64,000 nt of DNA from Phycisphaeraceae bacterium (GCA_019636675.1 JAHBXC010000002.1:124001-188000), one strand, 5' to 3'; positions 1-15,425 are shown, counted from the first letter of the stretch. Made by a program: numbers and translations. The notes: generated by a model from the letters alone, not told the origin.

Positions 1-2
1 CC

Positions 3-4989
<4,987 letters not shown>

Positions 4990-4993
<4 letters not shown>

Positions 4994-7116
4994 GCCGCGC
5001 CTCGCCCGAGCACGCGATGCGAGAGACGCTCGCGCCACTCTGCGCGTTGCTGGGCGTGCGCGACCGGTACACCGACGGGCTCGGGCAGCGCCGGCGCGCG
5101 CCGCTTGACTCGACGCTCGCGACGGTGCGCGCGATGGGCGTGGAAGCTGTGACCGTCGAGGGGCTGTCGCGCGCGACGCGCGCGCTGGCGGTGGAGCGAC
5201 TTGACCGGACTCTCGAGCCCGTGACGCTGGCGTGGGGCGGGAAACTCTCGGGCATCGCGGTTCGCCTGCCTCGCGGCGAGCGCGCCCGCGACGCGCACTG
5301 CGAGCTGGCGCTCGAGGACGGTGGCGTCGTGTCGTGGAAGGCGGCGCTGCGAGAGCGTGCCCCGTCGCGCGCCGAGCGGCAGGCCGTCGACGCCGGGGCG
5401 CGGATCCCGGTGCGGCTCTTCATCTGCCCTGGCCCGAAGGGCGCGGCCCCGATGGGGGTGCACACGCTGCGGATGCGCGTGGGCGCGATGCGGGCCGAGT
5501 CGCGCGTGATCGCGGCGCCTCGCAGGGCGTTCGGCGCGGAGCGCCCGTGGGACGCGTGGGGCGTGTTCCTGCCTCTGTACGCGCTGACGAGCGAGCGCAG
5601 CCCCGACATCGCGGACCTGACTGACCTGCGCGCGCTGCGAGACTGGGCGTCGTCGCTTGGGTCGTCGTTCGTGGGCACGCTGCCCCTGTTCGCGTCGTAT
5701 CTGGACGAGCCGTTCGACCCGAGCCCGTACGCGCCGGTCTCGCGCGCGTTCTGGAACGAGCTGTACCTCGACACGGGCGGTTCGCGCGGGTCGGGCCCGC
5801 CCGACACCGGATCGCTCGTGGAGTACCGCGGCGTATACGCGAGGAAGCGCGCGGAGATCGACGCGATCGCGGCGCGCGAGATGGATCGCGCCAGCGCCGG
5901 ATCGGGCGCGCTCTGGCAGCGTATCGAAGAGGACCGTCTGCTCGACCAGTACGCGTGTTTCCGTGCGCTCGTCGAGCGTCGGCGCGCCGGGTGGCGTTCG
6001 TGGCCCGACGCGTCCGACCGGGCCGTGCTGGACCAGGTCTCGCCGAGCGACCCGTCGTATCTTTCGCACGCGTACGCGCAGCTCGCGATGCGCGACCAGA
6101 TGGGCGCGTTGACCGGCGGGGAGGATCGCGGCGGGCTGTACCTGGACCTGCCTCTGGGCGTGCACTCGGACGGGTTCGACGCGTGGCGTTTCCGCGGGCA
6201 GCTGCTCGAGGGGCTGAGCGTCGGCGCGCCGCCCGACCCGCTGTTCACGGCAGGGCAGTCGTGGGGCTTTGCGCCGGCGTGCCCTCGCGTGGGGCGCGAG
6301 CGTTGCTACCCGATCCTGCGCGAGTCGCTCGAGACGCTGATGCGTGTGTCGTGCGGCGTGCGGATCGACCATGTGATGGGGTTGCACCGGCTTTTCGTGG
6401 TGCCGGCGGGATTCGGCGCGAAGGAGGGGCTGTACATCCAGCAGTCGCTGGACGAGCAGCTCGCGCTGGTGTGCCTGCTGTCGCACCGCGAGCGGTGCCG
6501 CGTCGTGGGCGAGAACCTCGGCGCTGTCCCGCCGGTGGTGACGCGCACGATGCGCACGCGCGGCGTGCTGGGGATGCATGTCGCGCAGTTCGCTGTGCGT
6601 GCAGACGCTCGTCGCGCGATGGACCCGGCGCCGGCCGGGACGCTGGCGAGTCTGAACACGCACGATGTGCCGCCCTTCGCGGCGTGGTGGCGCGGGGCCG
6701 ACATCGATATCTGGCGTTCGCTCGGGCTGATGGACGAGGCGCAGTGCGCCGCGGAGCGAGCCGGTCGTGTGAAGACGACGCGGGCGCTCTCGTCGTGGCT
6801 GGCCAGGCGAGCGGGGGGCTCCGGAGCGGTGGAGGGCGAGCTTCCGGCGATGCGCGCCGTGACGCGAGCGCTGGCGGGCGGCGACGCGGACGCGCTGCTG
6901 GTGACGCTGGAGGACCTGTGGGGGGAGACTCGGCCCCAGAACGTGCCGGGGACATCGTTCGAGCTGCCCAACTGGAGGCGGCGCGCGTCGCTGACGCTCG
7001 AGGGGATGATGGCGGATTCACGCGTCGCAGAAACGCTGCGCGAGGTTCACGACATCAGGGTTTCGCGGCGCAACAATACGAAGCGCACATCGCGCAGGAG
7101 GATCGCCCATGGCTGA
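4990..7116 (+). CDS. malQ: 4-alpha-glucanotransferase (amylomaltase, GH77)
   Basis: This enzyme disproportionates maltodextrins by moving glucan segments between chains, recycling the short glucans made around glycogen turnover. About 708 residues, close to the E. coli MalQ length. The three GH77 carboxylates are visible: D460 in [11 protein letters not shown]508 in VVGENLG and D559 in [12 protein letters not shown]. The N-terminal 60 residues resemble the MalQ-specific helical extension. I chose GTG at 4990 because it overlaps the previous stop (GTGA), as with glgE/treS; ATG at 5017 is the alternative. It is the third gene of the glucan cluster and overlaps glgB by 8 bases. The call rests on the GH77 motifs and length. 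Confidence 0.92.
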
Positions 7117-9106
7117 CCAGAAGCGAGCCGTCGCGCCGCGAGCGCCGAAGACCGTCGACGCGGATCGCGCCGTTGCCGCCGCGAACGCGGCGTTCAGTGT
7201 GCCCCCCGGGGCCGGGCCGAGCCGGGACGACCTGTGGCTGTTCAACGAGGGGAGCAATCTCGAGTTGCACGGATGCCTGGGGGCGCACCCGGTGACTCTG
7301 GACGGCGAGCGCGGCGTCGCGTTCGGGGTGTGGGCGCCGAACGCGGAGCGTGTGGCGGTCATCGGGGACTTCAACGGCTGGACGCGCCCCGGCGTGCCGC
7401 TGCGATCGCTTGGCGAGAGCGGCGTGTGGTGGGGCTTTGTTCCGGGGCTCGAGAAGGGCGCTGTGTACAAGTATCTCGTGCGTTCGCGCCACAACGGCTA
7501 TGAATCAGAGCGTTCCGATCCGATGGGGTTGCTTCACGAGATCCCGCCCAAGACGGCGAGCGTGGTGTGGGATCTTGAGTACGACTGGGGCGATGATTCG
7601 TGGATGCGCGAGCGTGCGGGCAGGCACGCGCTGCGCGAACCGATGTCGATCTACGAGTGTCATCTGGGTTCGTGGATGCGCGTGCCGGAGGAGGGGAACC
7701 GGTCGCTGACCTACCGCGAGCTGGCGCCGCGACTGGCGGATCACCTCGAGAAGCTGGGCTTCACGCACGTGGAGTTTCTTCCGGTGATGGAGCACCCGTT
7801 CGGCGGGTCGTGGGGGTATCAGGCGACGGGGTTCTTCGCGCCGACGAGCCGGTTCGGCACGCCGCAGGACTTCATGTTCCTGGTCGACACGCTGCACCAG
7901 AGAGGGATCGGGGTGATCCTGGACTGGTCGCCCTCGCACTTCCCCAGCGACGGGCACGGGCTGGCGTATTTCGACGGGACGCACCTGTACGAGCACGCGG
8001 AGGAGAGCCAGCGGATCCATCCGGACTGGAAGAGTTACATCTTCAATCTCGGGCGCAACGAGGTGAAGTCGTTCCTTCTCAGCAGCGCGATGCTGTGGCT
8101 GAAGAAGTACCACATCGACGGGCTGCGCGTGGACGCGGTGGCGTCGATGCTGTATCTGGACTACTCGCGCAAGCACGGGGAGTGGGTCCCCAACGAGCAC
8201 GGCGGTCGGGAGAACCTCGATTCGATCCGCTTCCTGCGCACGCTGAACGAGGCGGTGTACCGCGAGGTCCCCGGCGCGCAGACGATCGCGGAGGAATCGA
8301 CGGCGTGGCCCATGGTGAGCCGCCCGACGAGCAGCGGGGGGCTCGGCTTCGGGTTCAAGTGGGACATGGGGTGGATGCACGACACGCTGGTGTACATGTC
8401 GCGCGACCCGATCCACCGGCGTCACCACCACAACGAGATCACCTTCCGGATGATCTACGCGTTCAACGAGAACTTCGTGATGCCTCTCTCGCACGACGAG
8501 GTGGTGCACGGCAAGGGTTCGCTGCTGCGCAAGATGCCGGGCGACGACTGGCAGAAATTCGCGAATCTGCGCCTGCTGTACGCGTACATGTTCGCGCAGC
8601 CCGGGAAGAAGCTGCTCTTCCAGGGGGCCGAGGTGGCGCAGTGGGACGAGTGGAACCACGAGTCGAGCGTGGACTGGCACCTGCTGCAGTTCCCGCTGCA
8701 CAGGGGGGTGCGCGACCTGTTGTCGCGACTGAACGAGGTCTACCGGAGCGAGCCGGCGCTGCACGCGCGCGACTGCGACCCTTCCGGGTACGAGTGGATC
8801 GACGGGGGCGACGCCGCGAACAGCGTCCTGTCGTTCCTTCGTCGCAGCGGCGACCCGAAGGACGACGTGGTGGTGGTGTGCAACTTCACGCCGATCCCGC
8901 GCGAGAGTTATCGTGTCGGCGTGCCAACTGCCGGGTTCTGGCGCGAGATCGTCAACAGCGACGCGAAGGAGTACGCCGGCGCCGGGTGGGGGAGCATGGG
9001 CGGCGCGGCGAGCTCGCCGACCCCGTGGCACGGGCGTCCCCATTCGGTCAGTCTGACGCTGCCCCCGCTGGGCGTGGTGTTCCTCAAGCGGGAGGGGAAC
9101 GGCTGA
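7109..9106 (+). CDS. glgB: 1,4-alpha-glucan branching enzyme
   Basis: GlgB introduces alpha-1,6 branches into linear glucan. The protein has 665 residues: an N-terminal CBM48-type sandwich domain (around 65-160, with GVWAPNAERVAVIGDFNGW), then a GH13_9 barrel. LRVDAVASMLYLDY holds the nucleophile D342, IAEESTAWP the acid/base Glu (the pair at 395-396), and MPLSHDEVVHGKGSLL the third catalytic Asp. It lacks the extra N-terminal domain found in some longer GlgBs. A strong AGGAGG at 7096-7101 lies 7 bases before the ATG and settles the start, even though the gene overlaps malQ by 8 bases. With glgE it completes the machinery for building a branched glucan from maltose-1-phosphate. Confidence 0.96.
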   Translation: MADQKRAVAPRAPKTVDADRAVAAANAAFSVPPGAGPSRDDLWLFNEGSNLELHGCLGAHPVTLDGERGVAFGVWAPNAERVAVIGDFNGWTRPGVPLRSLGESGVWWGFVPGLEKGAVYKYLVRSRHNGYESERSDPMGLLHEIPPKTASVVWDLEYDWGDDSWMRERAGRHALREPMSIYECHLGSWMRVPEEGNRSLTYRELAPRLADHLEKLGFTHVEFLPVMEHPFGGSWGYQATGFFAPTSRFGTPQDFMFLVDTLHQRGIGVILDWSPSHFPSDGHGLAYFDGTHLYEHAEESQRIHPDWKSYIFNLGRNEVKSFLLSSAMLWLKKYHIDGLRVDAVASMLYLDYSRKHGEWVPNEHGGRENLDSIRFLRTLNEAVYREVPGAQTIAEESTAWPMVSRPTSSGGLGFGFKWDMGWMHDTLVYMSRDPIHRRHHHNEITFRMIYAFNENFVMPLSHDEVVHGKGSLLRKMPGDDWQKFANLRLLYAYMFAQPGKKLLFQGAEVAQWDEWNHESSVDWHLLQFPLHRGVRDLLSRLNEVYRSEPALHARDCDPSGYEWIDGGDAANSVLSFLRRSGDPKDDVVVVCNFTPIPRESYRVGVPTAGFWREIVNSDAKEYAGAGWGSMGGAASSPTPWHGRPHSVSLTLPPLGVVFLKREGNG

Positions 9107-9217
9107 TCGCGCCCCGGTTTGCTGGGCGCGCGCCCGTCGCGGGCCGATGAGGTATCTTCCCGCACGCCCGAGCGTCCGCCCGACCCGCACCTTTCCCGTC
9201 GCGCCCCGGTCATCCAT

Positions 9218-11635
9218 ATGGATCGATTCGTCTGCATCCACGGCCACTTCTACCAGCCCCCGAGGGAGAACCCGTGGCTGGAGGAGGTCGAGCTCCAGGA
9301 CAGCGCGTACCCCTACCACGACTGGAACGAACGCATCACGGCGGAGTGCTACGCGCCGAACGCGGCGTCGCGTCTGCTCGACGACGAGGGGCTGATCCGC
9401 GAGATCGTCAGCAACTACGAGAAGACGAGCTTCAACTTCGGGCCGACGCTGCTGTCGTGGATGGAGCGCCACGCGCCGGCGACGCTCGCGGCGATCGTCG
9501 AGGCGGACAAGAGGAGCCAGAAGCGGTTCTCCGGGCACGGCAGCGCGATCGCGCAGACCTACAACCACATCATCGCGCCGCTGGCGAACTCGCGCGACAA
9601 GCGGACGCAGGTGCTGTGGGGCGTCGCGGACTTCGTGAAGCGGTTCGGGCGTCGCCCGGAGGGGATGTGGCTGGCGGAGACGGCGGTGGACGTCGAGACG
9701 CTGGATTTCATGGCGGAGCAGGGGATCGCGTTCACGGTGCTGGCGCCGCAGCAGGCGGCGCGCGTGCGAGCCGTTGGTGAGAACCTGTGGCACGACGTGA
9801 GCGGCGGGCGGATCGACCCGACGCGTCCGTACCTGCAGCGTCTGCCCTCGGGGCGGAGCATCGCGCTGTTCTTCTACGACGGGCCGGTGTCGCGGGCCGT
9901 GGCGTTCGAGGGCATCCTGAAGCAGGGCGAGCGGTTCGCCGAGCGCCTGATGAGCGGGTTCAACGACTCTCGCCCTTGGGCGCAGCTGATGCACATCGCC
10001 GCCGACGGCGAGACCTACGGGCATCACCACAAGCACGGCGAGATGGCGCTGTCGTACGCGCTGGAGTACATCGAGCGCACCGGGTCCGCGAGACTGACGA
10101 ACTACGCGGAGTATCTCGAGCGCTTCCCCCCCGAGATGGAGGTGGAGGTCTTCGAGAACACGGCCTGGAGCTGCGCGCACGGCGTGGAGCGCTGGCGGAG
10201 CGACTGCGGCTGCACGACGGGGGGGCTGCCCGGGTGGAACCAGAAGTGGCGCGCGCCCCTGCGCCAGGCGCTCGACTGGCTGCGAGACCGCCTCGGCGAG
10301 GTCTTCGAGCGCGAGAGCGGCGGGCTGCTGCGCGACTGCTGGGCGGCGCGCGACGCCTACATCGCGGTGGTGCTCGATCGCAACGAGGCGACCATCGGCG
10401 CGTTCCTCACCGAGCACGGGGTGGGTGATGTCGTCGGCGACCGGCGGATCAAGGCGCTCAAGCTGCTCGAGATGGCGCGCCAGTCGATGCTGATGTTCAC
10501 GAGCTGCGGCTGGTTCTTCGACGACCTGTCGCGGATCGAGACCACGCAGGTGATGCGCTACGCCTGTCGCGCGATGCAGCTCGCCAGCGATGTCGGGGGG
10601 AAGGACTTCGAGCCCGAGTTCCTGGACCGCGTGTCGGCGGCCGTGAGCAATGTCCCCGAGAACGGCGACGGGCGCGAGGTGTACGACCGGTTCGTGCGCC
10701 CGGCGAAGATCGATCTGCACACGGTGGGGGCGCACTTCGCGATGAGCTCGCTCTTCGAGGAGTACGCGCAGCGGGACAGTCTTTACTGCTATTCGGTGGA
10801 GGTGGAAGACTACCAGGGGTTCGTCGCCGGGCGGTCGAAGCTCGCGGTCGGGCGTGTCCGGATCGCGTCGACGATCGTCGAGGAGAGCGAGATCATCTCG
10901 TTCGGCGTGCTGCACCTGGGCGATCAGAACCTCACGGCGTCGGTGCGGCGCTACCAGGGCGAGGTCGCGTACAAGGAGATGCTGCACGACCTGTCCGGCG
11001 CGTTCTCGCGGGCGGACTTCGCGGACACGATCCGCTCGCTCGACAAGCATTTCCAGGAAGAGCGATGCTCGGTGAAGCTGCTCTTCCAGGACGAGCAGCG
11101 CCGGATCCTCGACGAGATCCTCGACGCGACGCTGTCGCAGGTGGAGGCGTCGTACCGGAGGATGTTCGACGACCACGCGCCGCTCATGCGGTTCCTGCTC
11201 GACTCAGGCGTGCCGATGCCCCGCGCGCTGCGTCTGGCGGCGGAGTTCGTCGTCAACATCGAACTGCGCCGGCTTCTCGAGATCGACGAGCTGGACGAGC
11301 CGTCGCTGGACCGGATGATCGGCGCGGCTCGGGACTACGCGCTCGAGCTGGACAAGCCGGCGCTGAGTTTCGCGAGCCAGCGCGCCATCGAGCGGCGCGC
11401 GTTCGCGTTCCTGGATAAGCCCGACAACTTCTCGCTGCTGCGAGACTGTGACCGCATACTCGCGGTCGCGGAGCGGATGCCCTTCGACGCGAGTCTGTGG
11501 ACGACGCAGAACGTGTTCTACACGCTGCTGCGGACCCATTACCCGCAGCAGCAGGCGAGGGGAGACGAGGCGTCGCAGAAGTGGACGCACAAGTTCCGCG
11601 AGATGTGCACGCGCCTGCGCATCAGGGTGGGCTGA
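9218..11635 (+). CDS. GH57-fold glycoside hydrolase with DUF3536 region
   Basis: About 805 residues. The N-terminal 350 look like a GH57 domain: HGHFYQPP at 8-15 is the family's first conserved block, E154 in WLAETAVD is a candidate nucleophile and D263 in AADGETYGHHH a candidate acid/base. The rest matches what I know as DUF3536, an uncharacterised helical region attached to such domains. GH57 enzymes act on alpha-glucans (amylase, 4-alpha-glucanotransferase or branching activity), and the position between glgB and treY fits, but the exact reaction is unknown. ATG at 9218 (IHMDRFVCIHGH) is preferred over an in-frame upstream start at 9119 because the conserved sequence begins there. It lies 111 bases after glgB, so it may have its own start site. 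Confidence 0.82.
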   Translation: MDRFVCIHGHFYQPPRENPWLEEVELQDSAYPYHDWNERITAECYAPNAASRLLDDEGLIREIVSNYEKTSFNFGPTLLSWMERHAPATLAAIVEADKRSQKRFSGHGSAIAQTYNHIIAPLANSRDKRTQVLWGVADFVKRFGRRPEGMWLAETAVDVETLDFMAEQGIAFTVLAPQQAARVRAVGENLWHDVSGGRIDPTRPYLQRLPSGRSIALFFYDGPVSRAVAFEGILKQGERFAERLMSGFNDSRPWAQLMHIAADGETYGHHHKHGEMALSYALEYIERTGSARLTNYAEYLERFPPEMEVEVFENTAWSCAHGVERWRSDCGCTTGGLPGWNQKWRAPLRQALDWLRDRLGEVFERESGGLLRDCWAARDAYIAVVLDRNEATIGAFLTEHGVGDVVGDRRIKALKLLEMARQSMLMFTSCGWFFDDLSRIETTQVMRYACRAMQLASDVGGKDFEPEFLDRVSAAVSNVPENGDGREVYDRFVRPAKIDLHTVGAHFAMSSLFEEYAQRDSLYCYSVEVEDYQGFVAGRSKLAVGRVRIASTIVEESEIISFGVLHLGDQNLTASVRRYQGEVAYKEMLHDLSGAFSRADFADTIRSLDKHFQEERCSVKLLFQDEQRRILDEILDATLSQVEASYRRMFDDHAPLMRFLLDSGVPMPRALRLAAEFVVNIELRRLLEIDELDEPSLDRMIGAARDYALELDKPALSFASQRAIERRAFAFLDKPDNFSLLRDCDRILAVAERMPFDASLWTTQNVFYTLLRTHYPQQQARGDEASQKWTHKFREMCTRLRIRVG

Positions 11636-11639
11636 CGGG

Positions 11640-14204
11640 ATGGGCTCGACCGATCCGATCGCGTTCTACCGGCTTCAGCTGACGCCCGACTTCGGCTTTG
11701 AGCACGCCGCGCGCACGCTGGATCTGATCGCCGGGCTGGGGTGTTCGCACGCGTACCTTTCACCGATCTTCGAGGCGGTCCCGGGCAGCCGGCACGGGTA
11801 CGACGTGACGGACCCGACGCGCGTGCGCTCCGAGTTCGGTGGGCGCGAGGGGTTCGAGCGTTTCGTGCGCGCCTGCCGCGAGCGCGGGCTCGGGGTGCTG
11901 ATCGACATCGTGCCGAACCACATGGCCAGCAGCGAGCACGGCCCGCAGTGGCGCGACGTTCTCGCGCGGGGCGAGTCCTCGCGGTTCGCGAAGTGGTTCG
12001 ACCTGCGCTGGCGACCGTTCGGGGCGGCGGGTCATCGGCGTCTTCTGCTCCCGATCCTCGGCGCGCCGCTCCGACGCGCCGTGGAGGAGGGCCAGGTGCG
12101 CGTGGTTCGAGACGGGGCGTCGGTCGCGATCGAGGCGCACGGCAGGCGCCTGCCGCTGCGCGACGACCCGGCGCACGCGTCCGACGAGCTCGACGAGCTG
12201 CTCGAGTCCCAGCACTACGCGCTGGTGCACTGGGAACTGGCGCGCGAGCTGGTGGCGTACCGGCGGTACTTCGACATCGGCGATCTGGTCGCGCTGCGCA
12301 TGGACGACGAGGAAGTCTTCCGCGAGACGCACGCGCTGGTGGGCGATCTGGCGTCGGAGGGCCTGATCGACGGCGTGCGCGTCGACCACATCGACGGGCT
12401 GGCGGACCCGGCGGAGTACACGCGCCGCCTTCGGGGGCTGCTGAGAGACGCCTATTCGCGCGGCTCGCGCGAGGGCGCGGCGTTGATCTATGTCGAGAAA
12501 ACGCTCGGCGAGGGCGAGCGTCTGCCGCGCGACTGGCCCGTGGACGGGACGACCGGCTACGACCTGCTCTCGTCGCTGACCGGCGTGCTGGCGGACCCGG
12601 GCGGGCTCGCGACCATCGGGAGCTGGTACGCGCGCGCGACGGGCTCGACCCCCGACCTCGAGAACGCCGCACTCGCGAAGAAGCTCGAGGTGAGCGAGCG
12701 GCTGTTCCGCGGCGAGACCGATGAGCTGGTGGACGCGGCGGTCGTGCTGGCGTGGGCGTCGCCCTCGACGCGCGACATCCGGCCCAGCGACGTGCGCCGG
12801 GCGGTGATCGCGTCCGCGGCGCGCTGCCCCGTGGTGAGGACCTATCTGACGCCCGATCACGCGAGCGACGACGATGTCCGCGCGGCGCACGCCGCCTGCG
12901 ACGCGGCGGCGCAGATCCTGGGCGACTCCGACGCGCTGCGCGCGTTGGAGTTCGTGCGCGACGCGCTGGTCGGGCCGTCCCGCCCGGGCGACGACGCGGG
13001 GCGCGAGCGTCTGCGCTGGGCGTTCGTGACGATGTGGCAGCGGATGACGGTGCCCCTGGCGGCGAAGGGGTTCGAGGACGCGACGCTCTACAACGACGCG
13101 AGGTGCCTGGCGCTCAACGAGATCGGCGTGGAGGCGCGCGCGTGGGAGGGCGGCTGCACGGTGGGGGACTTCCACGACGCCAACGGGCGGCGCGTCGGCG
13201 ATCACCCGCTGGCGATGACCACGACCTCGACGCACGACACGAAGCGGAGCGAGGATGTGCGGGCGCGTCTGTTCGCGCTGACGACGCTCGGCGCGGAATG
13301 GGTTGCGCTCGCCGATGAATGGGCCGAGGCGAACGCGTCGCTGAAGGATCGCGTCGGGGGCGTTCCGGCGCCCGACGCGATTGACGAGTTGTTCACCTAC
13401 CAGACGCTGCTGGGGGCGTGGCCGCTGCACGGGGATGAGTTGCCCGAGTTCGTCCAGCGCGTGCGTCGGTACGTGGTGAAGGCGGCGCGGGAGTCGGGTC
13501 GTCACAGCAACTGGATCACGCCGAACGGCGAGTATGAGGCGGCGTGGGAGCGATTCGTGGAGCGTGTGTGCGCGCCGGGGGCGGCGAGGGAGTTCAGGGA
13601 CGGCTTCCACGCGCTGCGCGAGCGGGTCGCGCTGCGCGGGATGGAGAACTCGCTGACGCAGTGCGTGCTCAAGGCGTTCGCCCCGGGCGCGCCGGACATC
13701 TATTGGGGGAACGACCGCTGGGACTTCAGTCTGGTCGACCCGGACAACCGGCGGCCCGTCGACTTCGGCGCCGCCGGCCAGTCGCTCGCGACGGTCGGCG
13801 GCGCGAGCGTCGAGACGGCGCGCGAACTGCTGTCGTCGTGGCTCGACGGGCGCGTGAAGCAGTTCGTCGTGCGCGAGGCGCTGCGTGCGCGCCGGGCTTC
13901 GCCCGGGCTGTTCACGAGGGGCGGCGTCGTGGCGCTGTCGCGCCAGGGCGATCCGTTCGTGGCGTTCGAGCGCCGCCTTGGCGAGCGATGCGCCGTGGTC
14001 GTCGCGTCGCGCGGGTGGGGCCCGGCGTGCCCGATGGTCGGGGCGGCGTGGGGCGACGCGTCGGTCGAGATCGAGGGCGGGAACGGCGGCGCGTGGCGCG
14101 AGGTGTTCACCGGGCGTGAGCGGGCGCTCGGGGGGCGCGCGGCGCTGCGCGACCTGCTCGATGTGTTCCCGGTCGCGGCGTTTGTCAGAGGACCGGGGCG
14201 CTGA
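11640..14204 (+). CDS. treY: Malto-oligosyltrehalose synthase
   Basis: TreY (GH13_26) isomerises the reducing-end maltose of a maltodextrin into a trehalosyl unit, which TreZ normally releases as trehalose. The protein has 854 residues. It opens with FYRLQLTPDFGFEHAARTLD, the classic TreY N-terminus. Catalytic residues are D249 in GVRVDHIDGLADP, E286 in IYVEKTLGEGE and D533 in STHDTKRSEDVRARL. The ATG lies 4 bases after the GH57 gene stop, so it is part of the same transcript. No treZ lies in the window; it may be upstream, elsewhere, or replaced by the GH57 enzyme. The last 20 bases overlap the 3' end of the convergent B12-binding gene. Confidence 0.95.
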   Translation: MGSTDPIAFYRLQLTPDFGFEHAARTLDLIAGLGCSHAYLSPIFEAVPGSRHGYDVTDPTRVRSEFGGREGFERFVRACRERGLGVLIDIVPNHMASSEHGPQWRDVLARGESSRFAKWFDLRWRPFGAAGHRRLLLPILGAPLRRAVEEGQVRVVRDGASVAIEAHGRRLPLRDDPAHASDELDELLESQHYALVHWELARELVAYRRYFDIGDLVALRMDDEEVFRETHALVGDLASEGLIDGVRVDHIDGLADPAEYTRRLRGLLRDAYSRGSREGAALIYVEKTLGEGERLPRDWPVDGTTGYDLLSSLTGVLADPGGLATIGSWYARATGSTPDLENAALAKKLEVSERLFRGETDELVDAAVVLAWASPSTRDIRPSDVRRAVIASAARCPVVRTYLTPDHASDDDVRAAHAACDAAAQILGDSDALRALEFVRDALVGPSRPGDDAGRERLRWAFVTMWQRMTVPLAAKGFEDATLYNDARCLALNEIGVEARAWEGGCTVGDFHDANGRRVGDHPLAMTTTSTHDTKRSEDVRARLFALTTLGAEWVALADEWAEANASLKDRVGGVPAPDAIDELFTYQTLLGAWPLHGDELPEFVQRVRRYVVKAARESGRHSNWITPNGEYEAAWERFVERVCAPGAAREFRDGFHALRERVALRGMENSLTQCVLKAFAPGAPDIYWGNDRWDFSLVDPDNRRPVDFGAAGQSLATVGGASVETARELLSSWLDGRVKQFVVREALRARRASPGLFTRGGVVALSRQGDPFVAFERRLGERCAVVVASRGWGPACPMVGAAWGDASVEIEGGNGGAWREVFTGRERALGGRAALRDLLDVFPVAAFVRGPGR

Positions 14205-15273
14205 GCCCGACGAGCGAGCGCGCGACGCGGACCGCGTCGTGGGCGTCGCAGGCGATGGCGTCGGCGCCGGCGTCCTTCCACGCGGTCTCGTCGTTGCAGA
14301 ACGCGCGCCCGCCCACCAGCACGGGCACGCGAGCGATCTCGGGGCGTTCGCGCAGCATGCGGATCGCCTTGGCGACGTTGCGGCGCTGCGAGGGAAGCGT
14401 GGCGGAGAGCGCGAGCAGGTCTGCGCGGAAGTCGGAAACCGCCTGGACGAGGTCGGTCGCGGGCATGTTGTTGCCGAGGTAGATCACGCGCCACCCGTCG
14501 ATGTCGAGGAAGTCCGACGCGACGCGCAGGCCGACGTCGTGCGTGTCGCCTTCGACGGCGGACGCGATGACCGTCCTGCCGTTGGCTGGCGACTTGGGCG
14601 CCCGGGCCAGGAGCTGCGACATGATCATCTTCGACGTCGCGGTGACGAAGTGCTCCTCGGCGACGGAGATCTCGTTCATGTGCCACATCCGCCCAAGCTC
14701 CTGCTGCGCAGGAACGAGCACGCTCAGGTAGGCGTCGTGCAGCGAGACCCGGTTGGCGTCCACGGCGTCGAGCACCATCGCGCTCGCGGCGCGGCGGTCG
14801 CCTTCGAGCAGCGCGAGCACGTACTTCGCGGCCAGGCGCCCGTGCGGCGTGTCGACCGACAGCGCCGAGGGCGCTTCGTCGGGCGCCGCCTCGAGCGCGT
14901 CGAGCGACATCTGGATGATCTGCAGCGGCTTGGCGCGCTCCGCTTCGGGGAGCTCGTCGGTGAGCACCTCACGCAGCGCGACGAGACTCTCACGCAGGTC
15001 GCCCAGGGGCACGCCGCGCGCCGCGAAGGCGATCTTGCCCCACAGCACCTGATCGATGAAGAGACTCGGGCGACCCTGCTGGATCGCGTCCGACAGGTCG
15101 TACAGCCGGCCAGTCAGATTCTCTTTCCACGCCAGGCGCGGGTGCGGCGCGAAGCGGTGCGCGACCTCGGGCCGGCGCAGCATCAGGCGTTCCGTCGCCA
15201 GGACGGCGTAGCCGGACGCCGAGGCGTCGAGGATCTGCGCAAGGAACGGACTGGGGGGCATTCTAACGGACAT
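14185..15273 (-). CDS. Cobalamin-binding protein with CarH-like helical and Rossmann B12 domains
   Basis: About 362 residues from the ATG at 15271-15273; a GTG at 15292-15294 and an ATG 12 bases downstream are alternatives. Residues 145-230 look like the four-helix cap of adenosylcobalamin sensors, with the exact spacing W197-x9-E207-H208 (Wx9EH) of CarH/LitR photoreceptors. Residues 233-362 form the B12-binding Rossmann fold: D243-T-H245-x-x-G, then SATL and VLVGG, where H245 would be the lower axial ligand. The first 140 residues match nothing I recognise and contain no obvious MerR helix-turn-helix or kinase. It may be a B12-based light or cofactor sensor that acts through a partner; a corrinoid carrier role is possible but less likely. 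Confidence 0.8.
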   Translation of the reverse strand: MSVRMPPSPFLAQILDASASGYAVLATERLMLRRPEVAHRFAPHPRLAWKENLTGRLYDLSDAIQQGRPSLFIDQVLWGKIAFAARGVPLGDLRESLVALREVLTDELPEAERAKPLQIIQMSLDALEAAPDEAPSALSVDTPHGRLAAKYVLALLEGDRRAASAMVLDAVDANRVSLHDAYLSVLVPAQQELGRMWHMNEISVAEEHFVTATSKMIMSQLLARAPKSPANGRTVIASAVEGDTHDVGLRVASDFLDIDGWRVIYLGNNMPATDLVQAVSDFRADLLALSATLPSQRRNVAKAIRMLRERPEIARVPVLVGGRAFCNDETAWKDAGADAIACDAHDAVRVARSLVGLSAPVL

Positions 15274-15425
15274 TGTTACCCGATTTTGTCGCACGGAGCG
15301 CGAGGTCGTGAGGATTTGTTCGGGCTTTCGCGGGTCGCGCTTCGCTGGATGCCGGGAAAGACGCGCCGACGCCGGACCGGGGCTTCTGGGTCGATTCCGC
15401 CCCCTCCCGGCCTACGCTGGGGGCC

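Noticed and set aside
7505-11176. Open frame of over 1200 codons on the minus strand
   Set aside because: Antisense to glgB and the GH57 gene, no recognisable domain; codon bias artefact.
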